Origin: Oasisia sp. SBJ-2009
Taxonomy: Eukaryota; Annelida; Polychaeta; Sabellida; Siboglinidae
Length of the DNA: 64,000 nt
Direction of reading: 5' to 3'
Assembly: GCA_964017155.1 (NCBI GenBank)
Contig: OZ024857.1
Span: forward strand, 34,369,042 to 34,433,041
Part shown: in pieces, positions 1 to 12,354 of the stretch
Layout of the letters: each line of letters starts with the position of its first letter
Numbering within the stretch: the first letter of the stretch is position 1
The notes under the pieces: model-generated
Databases searched by the model: none
What the model saw: only the letters and a program-made list of their open reading frames with translations
What the model was told of the DNA's origin: nothing
Position numbers and translations under genes: made by a program

Positions 1-167
1 CTACACCCAACCTCCCCACTTCACCCAACCTCCTCACTCCACCCAATCTCCCCACTTCACCCAACCTCCCCACTTCACCCAACCTCCGCACTCCACCCAA
101 CTTACGCACTCCACCCAACCTCACCGCTTCACCCAACCTCCCCACTCCACGCAACCTCCCCACTCCA

Positions 168-185
168 CCCAACCTCCCCACTCCA
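168..185 (+). repeat. Reference 18-bp monomer (consensus copy)
   Basis: This is an exact CCCAACCTCCCCACTCCA unit, used here as reference for position numbering. It contains 12 C, 4 A, 2 T and no G. Being 18 bp long, it keeps all three frames in phase for six codons per unit, and neither strand of the consensus contains a stop codon. This explains the abundance of long open frames in the window. Confidence 0.95.
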
Positions 186-1573
186 CCCAACCTCTGCCCT
201 CCACCCAACCTCCCAACTCCACCCAACCTCCCCACTTCACCAAACCTCGGCACTCCACCCAACTTCCGCACTCCACCCAACTTCCCCACTTCATACAACC
301 TCCCCACTCAACCCAACCTCCCCACTTCACCTAACCTCCCCACTTCACCCAATCTCCCCACTCCACCCTACCTCCCCACTTCACCCAACCTTCGCACTCC
401 ATCCATCCTTCGCACTCCACCCAACCTCCGCACTCCACCCAACTTCCGCACTCCACCCAACTTTCGCACTCCACCCAACCTCCCCACTTCACCCAACCTC
501 CCCACATCACCCAAACTCCCCACTCTCCCCACTTCACCCAACCTCCCCACTCCACCCTACCTCCCCACTTCACCCAACCTTCGCACTCCATCCAACCTCC
601 GCATTCCACCCAACCTCCGCACTCCACCCAACTTCCGCACTCCACCCAACTTCCGCACTCCACCCAACCTCCCCACTTCACCGAACCTCCCCACACCACC
701 CAACCTCCCCACCCCACGCAACCTCCCCACTCCACCTAACCTCCGCCCTCCACCCAACCTCCGCCCTCCACCAAACCTCCCCACTTCACCCAACCTCCCC
801 ACATCACCCAACCCCCCACTCCACCCAACCTCCCCAAATTTCCCAACCTCTCAACTCAAACTCCCCACTCCACCCAACCTGCCCACTTCACCGAACCTGC
901 CCACTCCACCCAACCTCCCCACCCCACGCAAACTCTCCACTCCACCCAACCTCCGCCCTCCACCCAACCTCCCCACTCCACCCAACCTCCTCACTCCACC
1001 CAACCTCCCCACTCCACCAACCTCCCCACCCCGCCTAAACTCCCCTCTCCACCCAACCTCCCCACTTCACCCAACCTCCCCACTTCACCCAACCTCCCCA
1101 CTTCACCCAACCTCCTCACTCCACCCAACCTCCCCACTTCACCCAACCTCCCCACTCCACCCAACCTCCCCACTTCACCCAACCTTCGCACTCCATCCAA
1201 CCTCCGCACTCCACCCAACCTCCGCACTCCAAACAACTTTCGCACTCCACCCAACATCCGCACTCCACACAACTTCGGCACTCCACCCAACCTCCACACT
1301 CCACACAACCTCCCCACTTCACCGAACCTCCCCATTCCACGCAACCTCCCCACCCCACGCTACACCCCCACTCCACCCAACCTGCCGCCTCCACCCAACC
1401 TCCGCCCTCCAACCAACCTCCCCACTACACCCAACTTCCCCACTTCACCCAACCTCCCCACTCCACCCAACCTCCTCACTCCACCCAACCTCCCCACTTC
1501 ACCCAACATCCCCAGAGCACCCAACCTCCCCACTCCACGCAACCTCCCCACTTCACCCAACCTCCCCACTACA

Positions 1574-1603
1574 CCCAACCTCCCCACTCCACCCAACCTC
1601 CCC
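1574..1603 (-). other. Canonical G-quadruplex motif (representative of the array)
   Basis: On the + strand the C-tracts are 1574-1576, 1582-1585, 1592-1594 and 1600-1603, separated by AACCT, ACTCCA and AACCT. The - strand therefore reads as four G-tracts of 3 or 4 with loops of 5, 6 and 5 nt, matching the standard G3+N1-7 rule. The complementary C-strand has the pattern of an i-motif. Any two consecutive consensus monomers recreate this motif, so it recurs throughout the array wherever the CCCC tract is intact. Monomers with CCGC or CCTC at positions 9-12 break one tract. Folding is predicted from pattern only. Confidence 0.75.
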
Positions 1604-2731
1604 ACTCCACCCAACCTCCCCACCCCGCCCAAACTCCCCTCTCCACCCAACCTCCCCACTTCACCCAAACTCCCCACTTCACTCAACCTCCCCACTTCAC
1701 CCAACCTCCTCACTCCACCCAACCTCCCCATTTCACCCAACCTCCCCACTCCACCCAACCTCCCCACTTCACCCAACCTTCGCACTCCATCCAACTTCCG
1801 CACTCCACCCAACTTCCGCACTCCACCCAACTTCCGCACTCCACCCAACCTCTGCACTCCACCCAAACTCCGCACTCCAGCCAACTTCCGTACTCCTTCC
1901 AACTTTCGCACACCACCCAACTTCCGTAATCCACGCAACTTCCGCACTCCACCCAACCTCCGAACACCACGCAACTTCAGCACTCCACCCAACCTCCCCA
2001 CTCCACCGAACCTCCCCAGTCCTTCGAACCTCCCAACTCCACCCAACCTCCCCACTCCTCCCAACCTACGCACTCCACCCAACCTCCCCACTTCAACCCA
2101 TCCTCCCCACTCCACCCAACCTCCCCACTTCACCCATCCTCCCCACTCCATCCAACCTCCCCACTCCACCCAAACTCTCCCCACTTCACCCAACCTCCGC
2201 ACTCCACCCAACCTCCCCACTCCACCAAACCTCCCCACCCCGCCCAAACTCCCCTCTCCACCCAACCTCACCACTACACCCAACCTCCCCACTTCACCCA
2301 ACCTCCTCACTCCACCAAATCTCCCCACTTCACCCAACCTCCGCACTCCACCCAACTTACGCACTCCACCCAACCTCACCGCTTCACCCAACCTCCCCAC
2401 TCCACGCAACCTCCCCACTCCACCCAACCTCCCCACTCCACCCAACCTCCGCCCTCCACCCAACCTCCCAACTCCACCCAACCTCCCCACTTCACCAAAC
2501 CTCGGCACTCCACCCAACTTCCGCACTCAACCCAACCTCCCCACTTCACCTAACCTCCCCACTTCACCCAACCTCCCCACATCACCCAAACTCCCCACTC
2601 TCCCCACTTCCCCCAATCTCCCCACTCCACCCTACCTCCCCACTTCATACAACCTCCCCACTCAACCCAACCTCCCCACTTCACCCAACCTCCCCACATC
2701 ACCCAACCTCCCCACTCCACCCAACCTCCCC

Positions 2732-5118
2732 AAATTTCCCAACCTCTCCACTCAAACTCCCCACTCCACCCAACCTGCCCACTTCACCGAACCTGCCCAC
2801 TCCACCCAACCTCCCCACCCCACGCAAACTCTCCACTCCACCCAACCTCCGCCCTCCACCTAACCTCCCCCCTCCACCCAACCTCCCCACTCCACCCAAC
2901 CTCCTCACTCCACCCAACCTCCCCACTCCACCAACCTCCCCACCCCGCCTAAACTCCCCTCTCCACCCAACCTCCCCACTTCACCCAACCTCCCCACTTC
3001 ACCCAACCTCCCCACTCCACCCAACCTCCCCACTCCACCCAACCTCCCCACCCCGCCCAAACTCCCCTCTCCACCCAACCTCACCACTACACCCAACCTC
3101 ACCGCTTCACCCAACCTCCCCACTCCACCCAACTTCGCCACTTCACCCAAACTCCCCACTCCACCCAACCTCCTCACTCCACCCAACCTCCCCACTTCAC
3201 CCAACATCCCCAGAGCACCCGACCTCCCCACTCCACCCAACCTCCCCACTCCACCCAACCTCCGCCCTCCACCCAACCTCCCAACTCCACCCAACCTCCC
3301 CACTTCACCAAACCTCGGCACTCCACCCAACTTCCGCACTCCACCCAACTTCCCCACTTCACCCAACCTCCCCACTCCACCCAACCTCCTCACTCCACCC
3401 AACCTTCCCTCTTCACCCAACATCCCCAGAGCACCCAACCTCCCCACTCCACGCAACCTTCCCACTTCACCCAACCTCCCCACTTCACCCTACCTCCCCA
3501 CTTCACCCAACCTCCCCACTCCACCCAACCTCCCCACCCCGCCCAAACTCCCCTCTCCACCCAACCTCCCCACTTCACCCAAACTCCCCACTTCACTCAA
3601 CCTCCCCACTTCACCCAACCTCCTCACTTCACCCAACCTCCCCATTTCACCCAACCTCCCCACTCCACCCAACCTCCCCACTTCACCCAACCTTCGCACT
3701 CCATCCAACTTCCGCACTCCACCCAACTTCCGCACTCCACCCAACTTCCGCACTCCACCCAACCTCTGCACTCCACCCAAACTCCGCACTCCAGCCAACT
3801 TCCGCACTCCTTCCAACTTTCGCACACCACCCAACTTCCGTAATCCACGCAACTTCCGCACTCCACCCAACCTCCCCACTCCACCGAACCTCCCCAGTCC
3901 ATCGAACCTCCCAACTCCACCCAACCTCCCCACTCCTCCCAACCTACGCACTCCACCCAACCTCCCCACTTCAACCCATCCTCCCCACTCCACCCAACCT
4001 CCCCACTTCACCCATCCTCCCCACTCCATCCAACCTCCCCACTCCACCCAACCTCCCCACCCCACGCAAACTCTCCACTCCACCCAACCTCCGCCCTCCA
4101 CCTAACCTCCCCCCTCCACCCAACCTCCCCACTCCACCCAACCTCCTCACTCCACCCAACCTCCCCACTCCACCAACCTCCCCACCCCGCCTAAACTCCC
4201 CTCTCCACCCAACCTCCCCACTTCACCCAACCTCCCCACTTCACCCAACCTCCCCACTCCACCCAACCTCCCCACTTCACCCAACCTTCGCACTCCATCC
4301 AACCTCCGCACTCCACCCAACCTCCGCACTCCACACAACTTCCGCCCTCCACCCAACCTCCACACTCCACACAACCTCCCCACTTCACCGAACCTCCCCA
4401 CTTCACCGAACCTCCCCACACCACCCAACCTCCCCACCCCACGCAACCTCCCCACTCCACCTAACCTCCGCCCTCCACCCAACCTCCGCCCTCCACCAAA
4501 CCTCCCCACTCCACCCAACTTCCCCACTTAACCCAACCTCCCCACTCCACCCAACCTCCTCACTCCACCCAACCTCCCCACTCCACCCAACCTCCCCACT
4601 CCACCCAACCTCCCCACCCCGCCCAAACTCCCCTCTCCACCCAACCTCCCCACTTCACCCAACCTCCCCACTCCACCCTACCTCCCCACTTCACCCAACC
4701 TCCCCACTCCACCCTACCTCCGCACTCCACCCAACTTCCGCACTCCACCCAACTTCCGCACTCCACCCAACCTCTGCACTCCACCCAAACTCCGCACTCC
4801 AGTCAACTTCCGCACTCCACCCAACGTCCGCACACCACCCAACTTCCGTACTCCACGCAACTTCCGCGCTCCACCCAACCTCCCCTCTCCACCGAATCTC
4901 CCCACTCTATCCAACTTCCCAACCTCCCCACTCCTCCCAACCTCCCCACTTCACCCAACCTCCCCACATCACCCAAACTCCCCACTCTCCCCACTTCCCC
5001 CAATCTCCCCACTCCACCCTACCTCCCCACTTCATACAACCTCCCCACTCAACCCAACCTCCCCACTTCACCCAACCTCCCCACATCACCCAACCTCCCC
5101 ACTCCACCCAACCTCCCC
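2732..5118 (+). repeat. HOR copy 1 of the 2.33-2.39 kb family (2,387 bp)
   Basis: Anchor-to-anchor length is 2,387 bp (132 x 18 + 11). The extra 11 bp modulo 18 comes from recurrent phase slips (the 13-bp unit after the anchor, a 1-bp-short CCACCAACC unit and a shortened unit near CTCTATCC). This copy contains three monomers around 3187-3240 that copy 2 lacks, and a private change, CACCCGACC, at about 3217-3225. Detailed blocks at 3490-4101 recur at 5823-6434 and 8210-8821, which shows homogenisation within the family. Confidence 0.9.
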
Positions 5119-7451
5119 AAATTTCCCAACCTCTCCACTCAAACTCCCCACTCCACCCAACCTGCCCACTTCACCGAACCTGCCCACTCCACCCAACCTC
5201 CCCACCCCACGCAAACTCTCCACTCCACCCAACCTCCGCCCTCCACCTAACCTCCCCCCTCCACCCAACCTCCCCACTCCACCCAACCTCCTCACTCCAC
5301 CCAACCTCCCCACTCCACCAACCTCCCCACCCCGCCTAAACTCCCCTCTCCACCCAACCTCCCCACTTCACCCAACCTCCCCACTTCACCCAACCTCCCC
5401 ACTCCACCCAACCTCCCCACTCCACCCAACCTCCCCACCCCGCCCAAACTCCCCTCTCCACCCAACCTCACCACTACACCCAACCTCACCGCTTCACCCA
5501 ACCTCCCCACTCCACCCAACTTCGCCACTTCACCCAAACTCCCCACTCCACCCAACCTCCTCACTCCACCCAACCTCCCCACTCCACCCAACCTCCGCCC
5601 TCCACCCAACCTCCCAACTCCACCCAACCTCCCCACTTCACCAAACCTCGGCACTCCACCCAACTTCCGCACTCCACCCAACTTCCCCACTTCACCCAAC
5701 CTCCCCACTCCACCCAACCTCCTCACTCCACCCAACCTTCCCTCTTCACCCAACATCCCCAGAGCACCCAACCTCCCCACTCCACGCAACCTTCCCACTT
5801 CACCCAACCTCCCCACTTCACCCTACCTCCCCACTCCACCCAACCTCCCCACTCCACCCAACCTCCCCACCCCGCCCAAACTCCCCTCTCCACCCAACCT
5901 CCCCACTTCACCCAAACTCCCCACTTCACTCAACCTCCCCACTTCACCCAACCTCCTCACTTCACCCAACCTCCCCATTTCACCCAACCTCCCCACTCCA
6001 CCCAACCTCCCCACTTCACCCAACCTTCGCACTCCATCCAACTTCCGCACTCCACCCAACTTCCGCACTCCACCCAACTTCCGCACTCCACCCAACCTCT
6101 GCACTCCACCCAAACTCCGCACTCCAGCCAACTTCCGCACTCCTTCCAACTTTCGCACACCACCCAACTTCCGTAATCCACGCAACTTCCGCACTCCACC
6201 CAACCTCCCCACTCCACCGAACCTCCCCAGTCCATCGAACCTCCCAACTCCACCCAACCTCCCCACTCCTCCCAACCTACGCACTCCACCCAACCTCCCC
6301 ACTTCAACCCATCCTCCCCACTCCACCCAACCTCCCCACTTCACCCATCCTCCCCACTCCATCCAACCTCCCCACTCCACCCAACCTCCCCACCCCACGC
6401 AAACTCTCCACTCCACCCAACCTCCGCCCTCCACCTAACCTCCCCCCTCCACCCAACCTCCCCACTCCACCCAACCTCCTCACTCCACCCAACCTCCCCA
6501 CTCCACCAACCTCCCCACCCCGCCTAAACTCCCCTCTCCACCCAACCTCCCCACTTCACCCAACCTCCCCACTTCACCCAACCTCCCCACTCCACCCAAC
6601 CTCCCCACTTCACCCAACCTTCGCACTCCATCCAACCTCCGCACTCCACCCAACCTCCGCACTCCACACAACTTCCGCCCTCCACCCAACCTCCACACTC
6701 CACACAACCTCCCCACTTCACCGAACCTCCCCACTTCACCGAACCTCCCCACACCACCCAACCTCCCCACCCCACGCAACCTCCCCACTCCACCTAACCT
6801 CCGCCCTCCACCCAACCTCCGCCCTCCACCAAACCTCCCCACTCCACCCAACTTCCCCACTTAACCCAACCTCCCCACTCCACCCAACCTCCTCACTCCA
6901 CCCAACCTCCCCACTCCACCCAACCTCCCCACTCCACCCAACCTCCCCACCCCGCCCAAACTCCCCTCTCCACCCAACCTCCCCACTTCACCCAACCTCC
7001 CCACTCCACCCTACCTCCCCACTTCACCCAACCTCCCCACTCCACCCTACCTCCGCACTCCACCCAACTTCCGCACTCCACCCAACTTCCGCACTCCACC
7101 CAACCTCTGCACTCCACCCAAACTCCGCACTCCAGTCAACTTCCGCACTCCACCCAACGTCCGCACACCACCCAACTTCCGTACTCCACGCAACTTCCGC
7201 GCTCCACCCAACCTCCCCTCTCCACCGAATCTCCCCACTCTATCCAACTTCCCAACCTCCCCACTCCTCCCAACCTCCCCACTTCACCCAACCTCCCCAC
7301 ATCACCCAAACTCCCCACTCTCCCCACTTCCCCCAATCTCCCCACTCCACCCTACCTCCCCACTTCATACAACCTCCCCACTCAACCCAACCTCCCCACT
7401 TCACCCAACCTCCCCACATCACCCAACCTCCCCACTCCACCCAACCTCCCC
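5119..7451 (+). repeat. HOR copy 2 of the 2.33-2.39 kb family (2,333 bp)
   Basis: This copy is 54 bp (exactly three monomers) shorter than its neighbour to the left. The missing units are those carrying CCAGAGCACC that sit at about 3187-3240 in copy 1 and about 7910-7965 in copy 3; here the flanks join at about 5575. Otherwise the variant order follows copy 1 closely. The copy alternates between segments with CCCCACT monomers and segments with CCGCACT monomers (for example about 6028-6200, 6625-6670 and 7050-7205). Confidence 0.9.
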
Positions 7452-10064
7452 AAATTTCCCAACCTCTCCACTCAAACTCCCCACTCCACCCAACCTGCCC
7501 ACTTCACCGAACCTGCCCACTCCACCCAACCTCCCCACCCCACGCAAACTCTCCACTCCACCCAACCTCCGCCCTCCACCTAACCTCCCCCCTCCACCCA
7601 ACCTCCCCACTCCACCCAACCTCCTCACTCCACTCAACCTCCCCACTCCACCAACCTCCCCACCCCGCCTAAACTCCCCTCTCCACCCAACCTCCCCACT
7701 TCACCCAACCTCCCCACTTCACCCAACCTCCCCACTCCACCCAACCTCCCCACTCCACCCAACCTCCCCACCCCGCCCAAACTCCCCTCTCCACCCAACC
7801 TCACCACTACACCCAACCTCACCGCTTCACCCAACCTCCCCACTCCACCCAACTTCGCCACTTCACCCAAACTCCCCACTCCACCCAACCTCCTCACTCC
7901 ACCCAACCTCCCCACTTCACCCAACATCCCCAGAGCACCCAACCTCCCCACTCCACCCAACCTCCCCACTCCACCCAACCTCCGCCCTCCACCCAACCTC
8001 CCAACTCCACCCAACCTCCCCACTTCACCAAACCTCGGCACTCCACCCAACTTCCGCACTCCACCCAACTTCCCCACTTCACCCAACCTCCCCACTCCAC
8101 CCAACCTCCTCACTCCACCCAACCTTCCCTCTTCACCCAACATCCCCAGAGCACCCAACCTCCCCACTCCACGCAACCTTCCCACTTCACCCAACCTCCC
8201 CACTTCACCCTACCTCCCCACTCCACCCAACCTCCCCACTCCACCCAACCTCCCCACCCCGCCCAAACTCCCCTCTCCACCCAACCTCCCCACTTCACCC
8301 AAACTCCCCACTTCACTCAACCTCCCCACTTCACCCAACCTCCTCACTTCACCCAACCTCCCCATTTCACCCAACCTCCCCACTCCACCCAACCTCCCCA
8401 CTTCACCCAACCTTCGCACTCCATCCAACTTCCGCACTCCACCCAACTTCCGCACTCCACCCAACTTCCGCACTCCACCCAACCTCTGCACTCCACCCAA
8501 ACTCCGCACTCCAGCCAACTTCCGCACTCCTTCCAACTTTCGCACACCACCCAACTTCCGTAATCCACGCAACTTCCGCACTCCACCCAACCTCCCCACT
8601 CCACCGAACCTCCCCAGTCCATCGAACCTCCCAACTCCACCCAACCTCCCCACTCCTCCCAACCTACGCACTCCACCCAACCTCCCCACTTCAACCCATC
8701 CTCCCCACTCCACCCAACCTCCCCACTTCACCCATCCTCCCCACTCCATCCAACCTCCCCACTCCACCCAACCTCCCCACCCCACGCAAACTCTCCACTC
8801 CACCCAACCTCCGCCCTCCACCTAACCTCCCCCCTCCACCCAACCTCCCCACTCCACCCAACCTCCTCACTCCACCCAACCTCCCCACTCCACCAACCTC
8901 CCCACCCCGCCTAAACTCCCCTCTCCACCCAACCTCCCCACTTCACCCAACCTCCCCACTTCACCCAACCTCCCCACTCCACCCAACCTCCCCACTTCAC
9001 CCAACCTTCGCACTCCATCCAACCTCCGCACTCCACCCAACCTCCGCACTCCACACAACTTCCGCCCTCCACCCAACCTCCACACTCCACACAACCTCCC
9101 CACTTCACCGAACCTCCCCACTTCACCGAACCTCCCCACACCACCCAACCTCCCCACCCCACGCAACCTCCCCACTCCACCTAACCTCCGCCCTCCACCC
9201 AACCTCCGCCCTCCACCAAACCTCCCCACTCCACCCAACTTCCCCACTTAACCCAACCTCCCCACTCCACCCAACCTCCTCACTCCACCCAACCTCCCCA
9301 CTCCACCCAACCTCCCCACTCCACCCAACCTCCCCACCCCGCCCAAACTCCCCTCTCCACCCAACCTCCCCACTTCACCCAACCTCCCCACTTCACCCAA
9401 CCTCCCCACTCCACCCTACCTCCCCACTTCACCCAACCTTCGCACTCCATCCAACCTCCGCACTCCACCCAACCTCCGCACTCCACCCAACTTCCGCACT
9501 CCACCCAACTTCCGCACTCCACCCAACCTCTGCACTCCACCCAAACTCCGCACTCCTGTCAACTTCCGCACTCCACCCAACGTCCGCACACCACCCAACT
9601 TCCGTACTCCACGCAACTTCCGCGCTCCACCCAACCTCCGCACTCCACCCAACCTCCGAACACCACCCAACTTCTGCACTCCACTCAACCTCCCCTCTCC
9701 ACCGAATCTCCCCACTCTATCCAACTTCCCAACCTCCCCACTCCTCCCAACCTACGCACTCCACCCAACCACCCCACTCCACCCAACCTCCCCACTTCAA
9801 CCCATCCTCCCCACTCCACCCAACCTCCGCCCTCCACCCAACCTCCCCACTCCACCCAACCTCCGCACTTCACGCAACCTCCGCACTCCACCGAACTTCC
9901 GCACTCCACCGAACTTCCGCACTCCATGCAACCTCCGCACTCCACCCAACCTCCACACTCCACACAACTTCCCCACTTCATACAACCTCCCCACTCAACC
10001 CAACCTCCCCATTTCACCCAACCTCCCCACATCACCCAACCTCCCCACTCCACCCAACCTCCCC
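7452..10064 (+). repeat. HOR copy 3 of the 2.33 kb family, extended (2,613 bp)
   Basis: The copy follows the left family at an offset of 2,387 bp until about 9,380, then gains extra monomers and switches to the variant order of the next family (CCTACGCACT, CCAACCACCCC and CATGCAACC near 9,740-9,935). It is therefore the transition between two HOR lineages. A private CCACTCAACC change lies at about 7,631-7,640. The first + strand ATG that I find in the window, within CTCCATGCAACC, is at 9926. Confidence 0.85.
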
Positions 10065-12354
10065 AAATTTCCCAACCTCTCCACTCAAACTCCCCACTCC
10101 ACCCAACCTGCCCACTTCACCGAACCTGCCCACTCCACCCAACCTCCCCACCCCACGCAAACTCTCCACTCCACCCAACCTCCGCACTCCACCCAACTTC
10201 CCCACTTCACCCAACCTCCCCACTCCACCCAACCTCCCCACTCCACCCAACCTCCCCACCCCGCCCAAACTCCCCTCTCCACCCAACCTCACCACTACAC
10301 CCAACCTCACCGCTTCACCCAACCTCCCCACTCCACCCAACTTCGCCACTTCACCCAAACTCCCCACTCCACCCAACCTCCTCACTCCACCCAACCTCCC
10401 CACTTCACCCAACATCCCCAGAGCACCCAACCTCCCCACTCCACCCAACCTCCCCACTCCACCCAACCTCCGCCCTCCACCCAACCTCCCAACTCCACCC
10501 AACCTCCCCACTTCACCAAACCTCGGCACTCCACCCAACTTCCGCACTCCACCCAACTTCCCCACTTCACCCAACCTCCCCACTCCACCCAACCTCCTCA
10601 CTCCACCCAACCTTCCCTCTTCACCCAACATCCCCAGAGCACCCAACCTCCCCACTCCACGCAACCTCCCCACTTCACCCAACCTCCCCACTTCACCCAA
10701 CCTCCCCACTCCACCCAACCTCCCCACTCCACCCAACCTCCCCACCCCGCCCAAACTCCCCTCTCCACCCAACCTCCCCACTTCACCCAAACTCCCCACT
10801 TCACTCAACCTCCCCACTTCACCCAACCTCCTCACTCCACCCAACCTCCCCATTTCACCCAACCTCCCCACTCCACCCAACCTCCCCACTTCACCCAACC
10901 TTCGCACTCCATCCAACTTCCGCACTCCAGCCAACTTCCGCACTCCTTCCAACTTTCGCACACCACCCAACTTCCGTAATCCACGCAACTTCCGCACTCC
11001 ACCCAACCTCCGAACACCACGCAACTTCAGCACTCCACCCAACCTCCCCACTCCACCGAACCTCCCCAGTCCATCGAACCTCCCAACTCCACCCAACCTC
11101 CCCACTCCTCCCAACCTACGCACTCCACCCAACCTCCCCACTTCAACCCATCCTCCCCACTCCACCCAACCTCCCCACTTCACCCATCCTCCCCACTCCA
11201 TCCAACCTCCCCACTCCACCCAACCTCCCCACCCCACGCAAACTCTCCACTCCACCCAACTTCCGCCCTCCACCTAACCTCCCCCCTCCACCCAACCTCC
11301 CCACTCCACCCAACCTCCTCACTCCACCCAACCTCCCCACTCCACCAACCTCCCCACCCCGCCTAAACTCCCCTCTCCACCCAACCTCCCCACTTCACCC
11401 AACCTCCCCACTTCACCCAACCTCCCCACTCCACCCAACCTCCCCACTTCACCCAACCTTCGCACTCCATCCAACCTCCGCACTCCACCCAACCTCCGCA
11501 CTCCACACAACTTCCGCCCTCCACCGAACCTCCCCACTTCACCGAACCTCCCCACACCACCCAACCTCCCCACCCCACGCAACCTCCCCACTCCACCTAA
11601 CCTCCGCCCTCCACCCAACCTCCGCCCTCCACCAAACCTCCCCACTCCACCCAACTTCCCCACTTAACCCAACCTCCCCACTCCACCCAACCTCCTCACT
11701 CCACCCAACCTCCCCACTCCACCCAACCTCCCCACTCCACCCAACCTCCCCACCCCGCCCAAACTCCCCTCTCCACCCTACCTCCCCACTTCACCCAACC
11801 TCCCCACTCCACCCTACCTCCGCACTCCACCCAACTTCCGCACTCCACCCAACTTCCGCACTCCACCCAACCTCTGCACTCCACCCAAACTCCGCACTCC
11901 AGTCAACTTCCGCACTCCACCCAACGTCCGCACACCACCCAACTTCCGTACTCCACGCAACTTCCGCGCTCCACCCAACCTCCCCTCTCCACCGAATCTC
12001 CCCACTCTATCCAACTTCCCAACCTCCCCACTCCTCCCAACCTACGCACTCCACCCAACCACCCCACTCCACCCAACCTCCCCACTTCAACCCATCCTCC
12101 CCACTCCACCCAACCTCCGCCCTCCACCCAACCTCCCCACTCCACCCAACCTCCGCACTTCACGCAACCTCCGCACTCCACCGAACTTCCGCACTCCACC
12201 GAACTTCCGCACTCCATGCAACCTCCGCACTCCACCCAACCTCCACACTCCACACAACTTCCCCACTTCATACAACCTCCCCACTCAACCCAACCTCCCC
12301 ACTTCACCCAACCTCCCCACATCACCCAACCTCCCCACTCCACCCAACCTCCCC
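10065..12354 (+). repeat. 2,290-bp HOR, copy 1
   Basis: This unit is 127 x 18 + 4 bp. It is followed directly by a nearly identical copy. Differences I can see include the 2-bp insertion described at 12,676 in the next copy and a CCATTTCAC/CCACTTCAC difference at about 10,011 versus 12,301 just before each anchor. Related order continues left to about 9,700, so the true repeat tract begins before the anchor. Confidence 0.9.

Larger units (their letters stand above)
1..2731. repeat. Left mosaic segment of the array
   Basis: This segment carries one AAATTT anchor (836) and an anchor-to-anchor distance of 1,896 bp to the next. It contains elements that recur far to the right in other combinations: a CACGCTACACCCCC junction (1356-1369), the CCAGAGCACCC monomer (about 1511) and a run of CCGCACT monomers (about 1799-1960). 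The 1-bp-short CCACCAACC unit is at about 1014. The order of elements differs from the regular HORs that start at 2,732, so I read it as an older or recombined mosaic. No gene or unique sequence is visible. Confidence 0.8.

Noticed and set aside
10032..11273. 413-codon - strand open frame (R-L-G-G-V-G repeats) as a glycine/arginine-rich protein
   Set aside because: All three - strand frames are open for hundreds of codons throughout the array. The frame overlaps the + strand frame over the same repeat and carries no independent coding signal.
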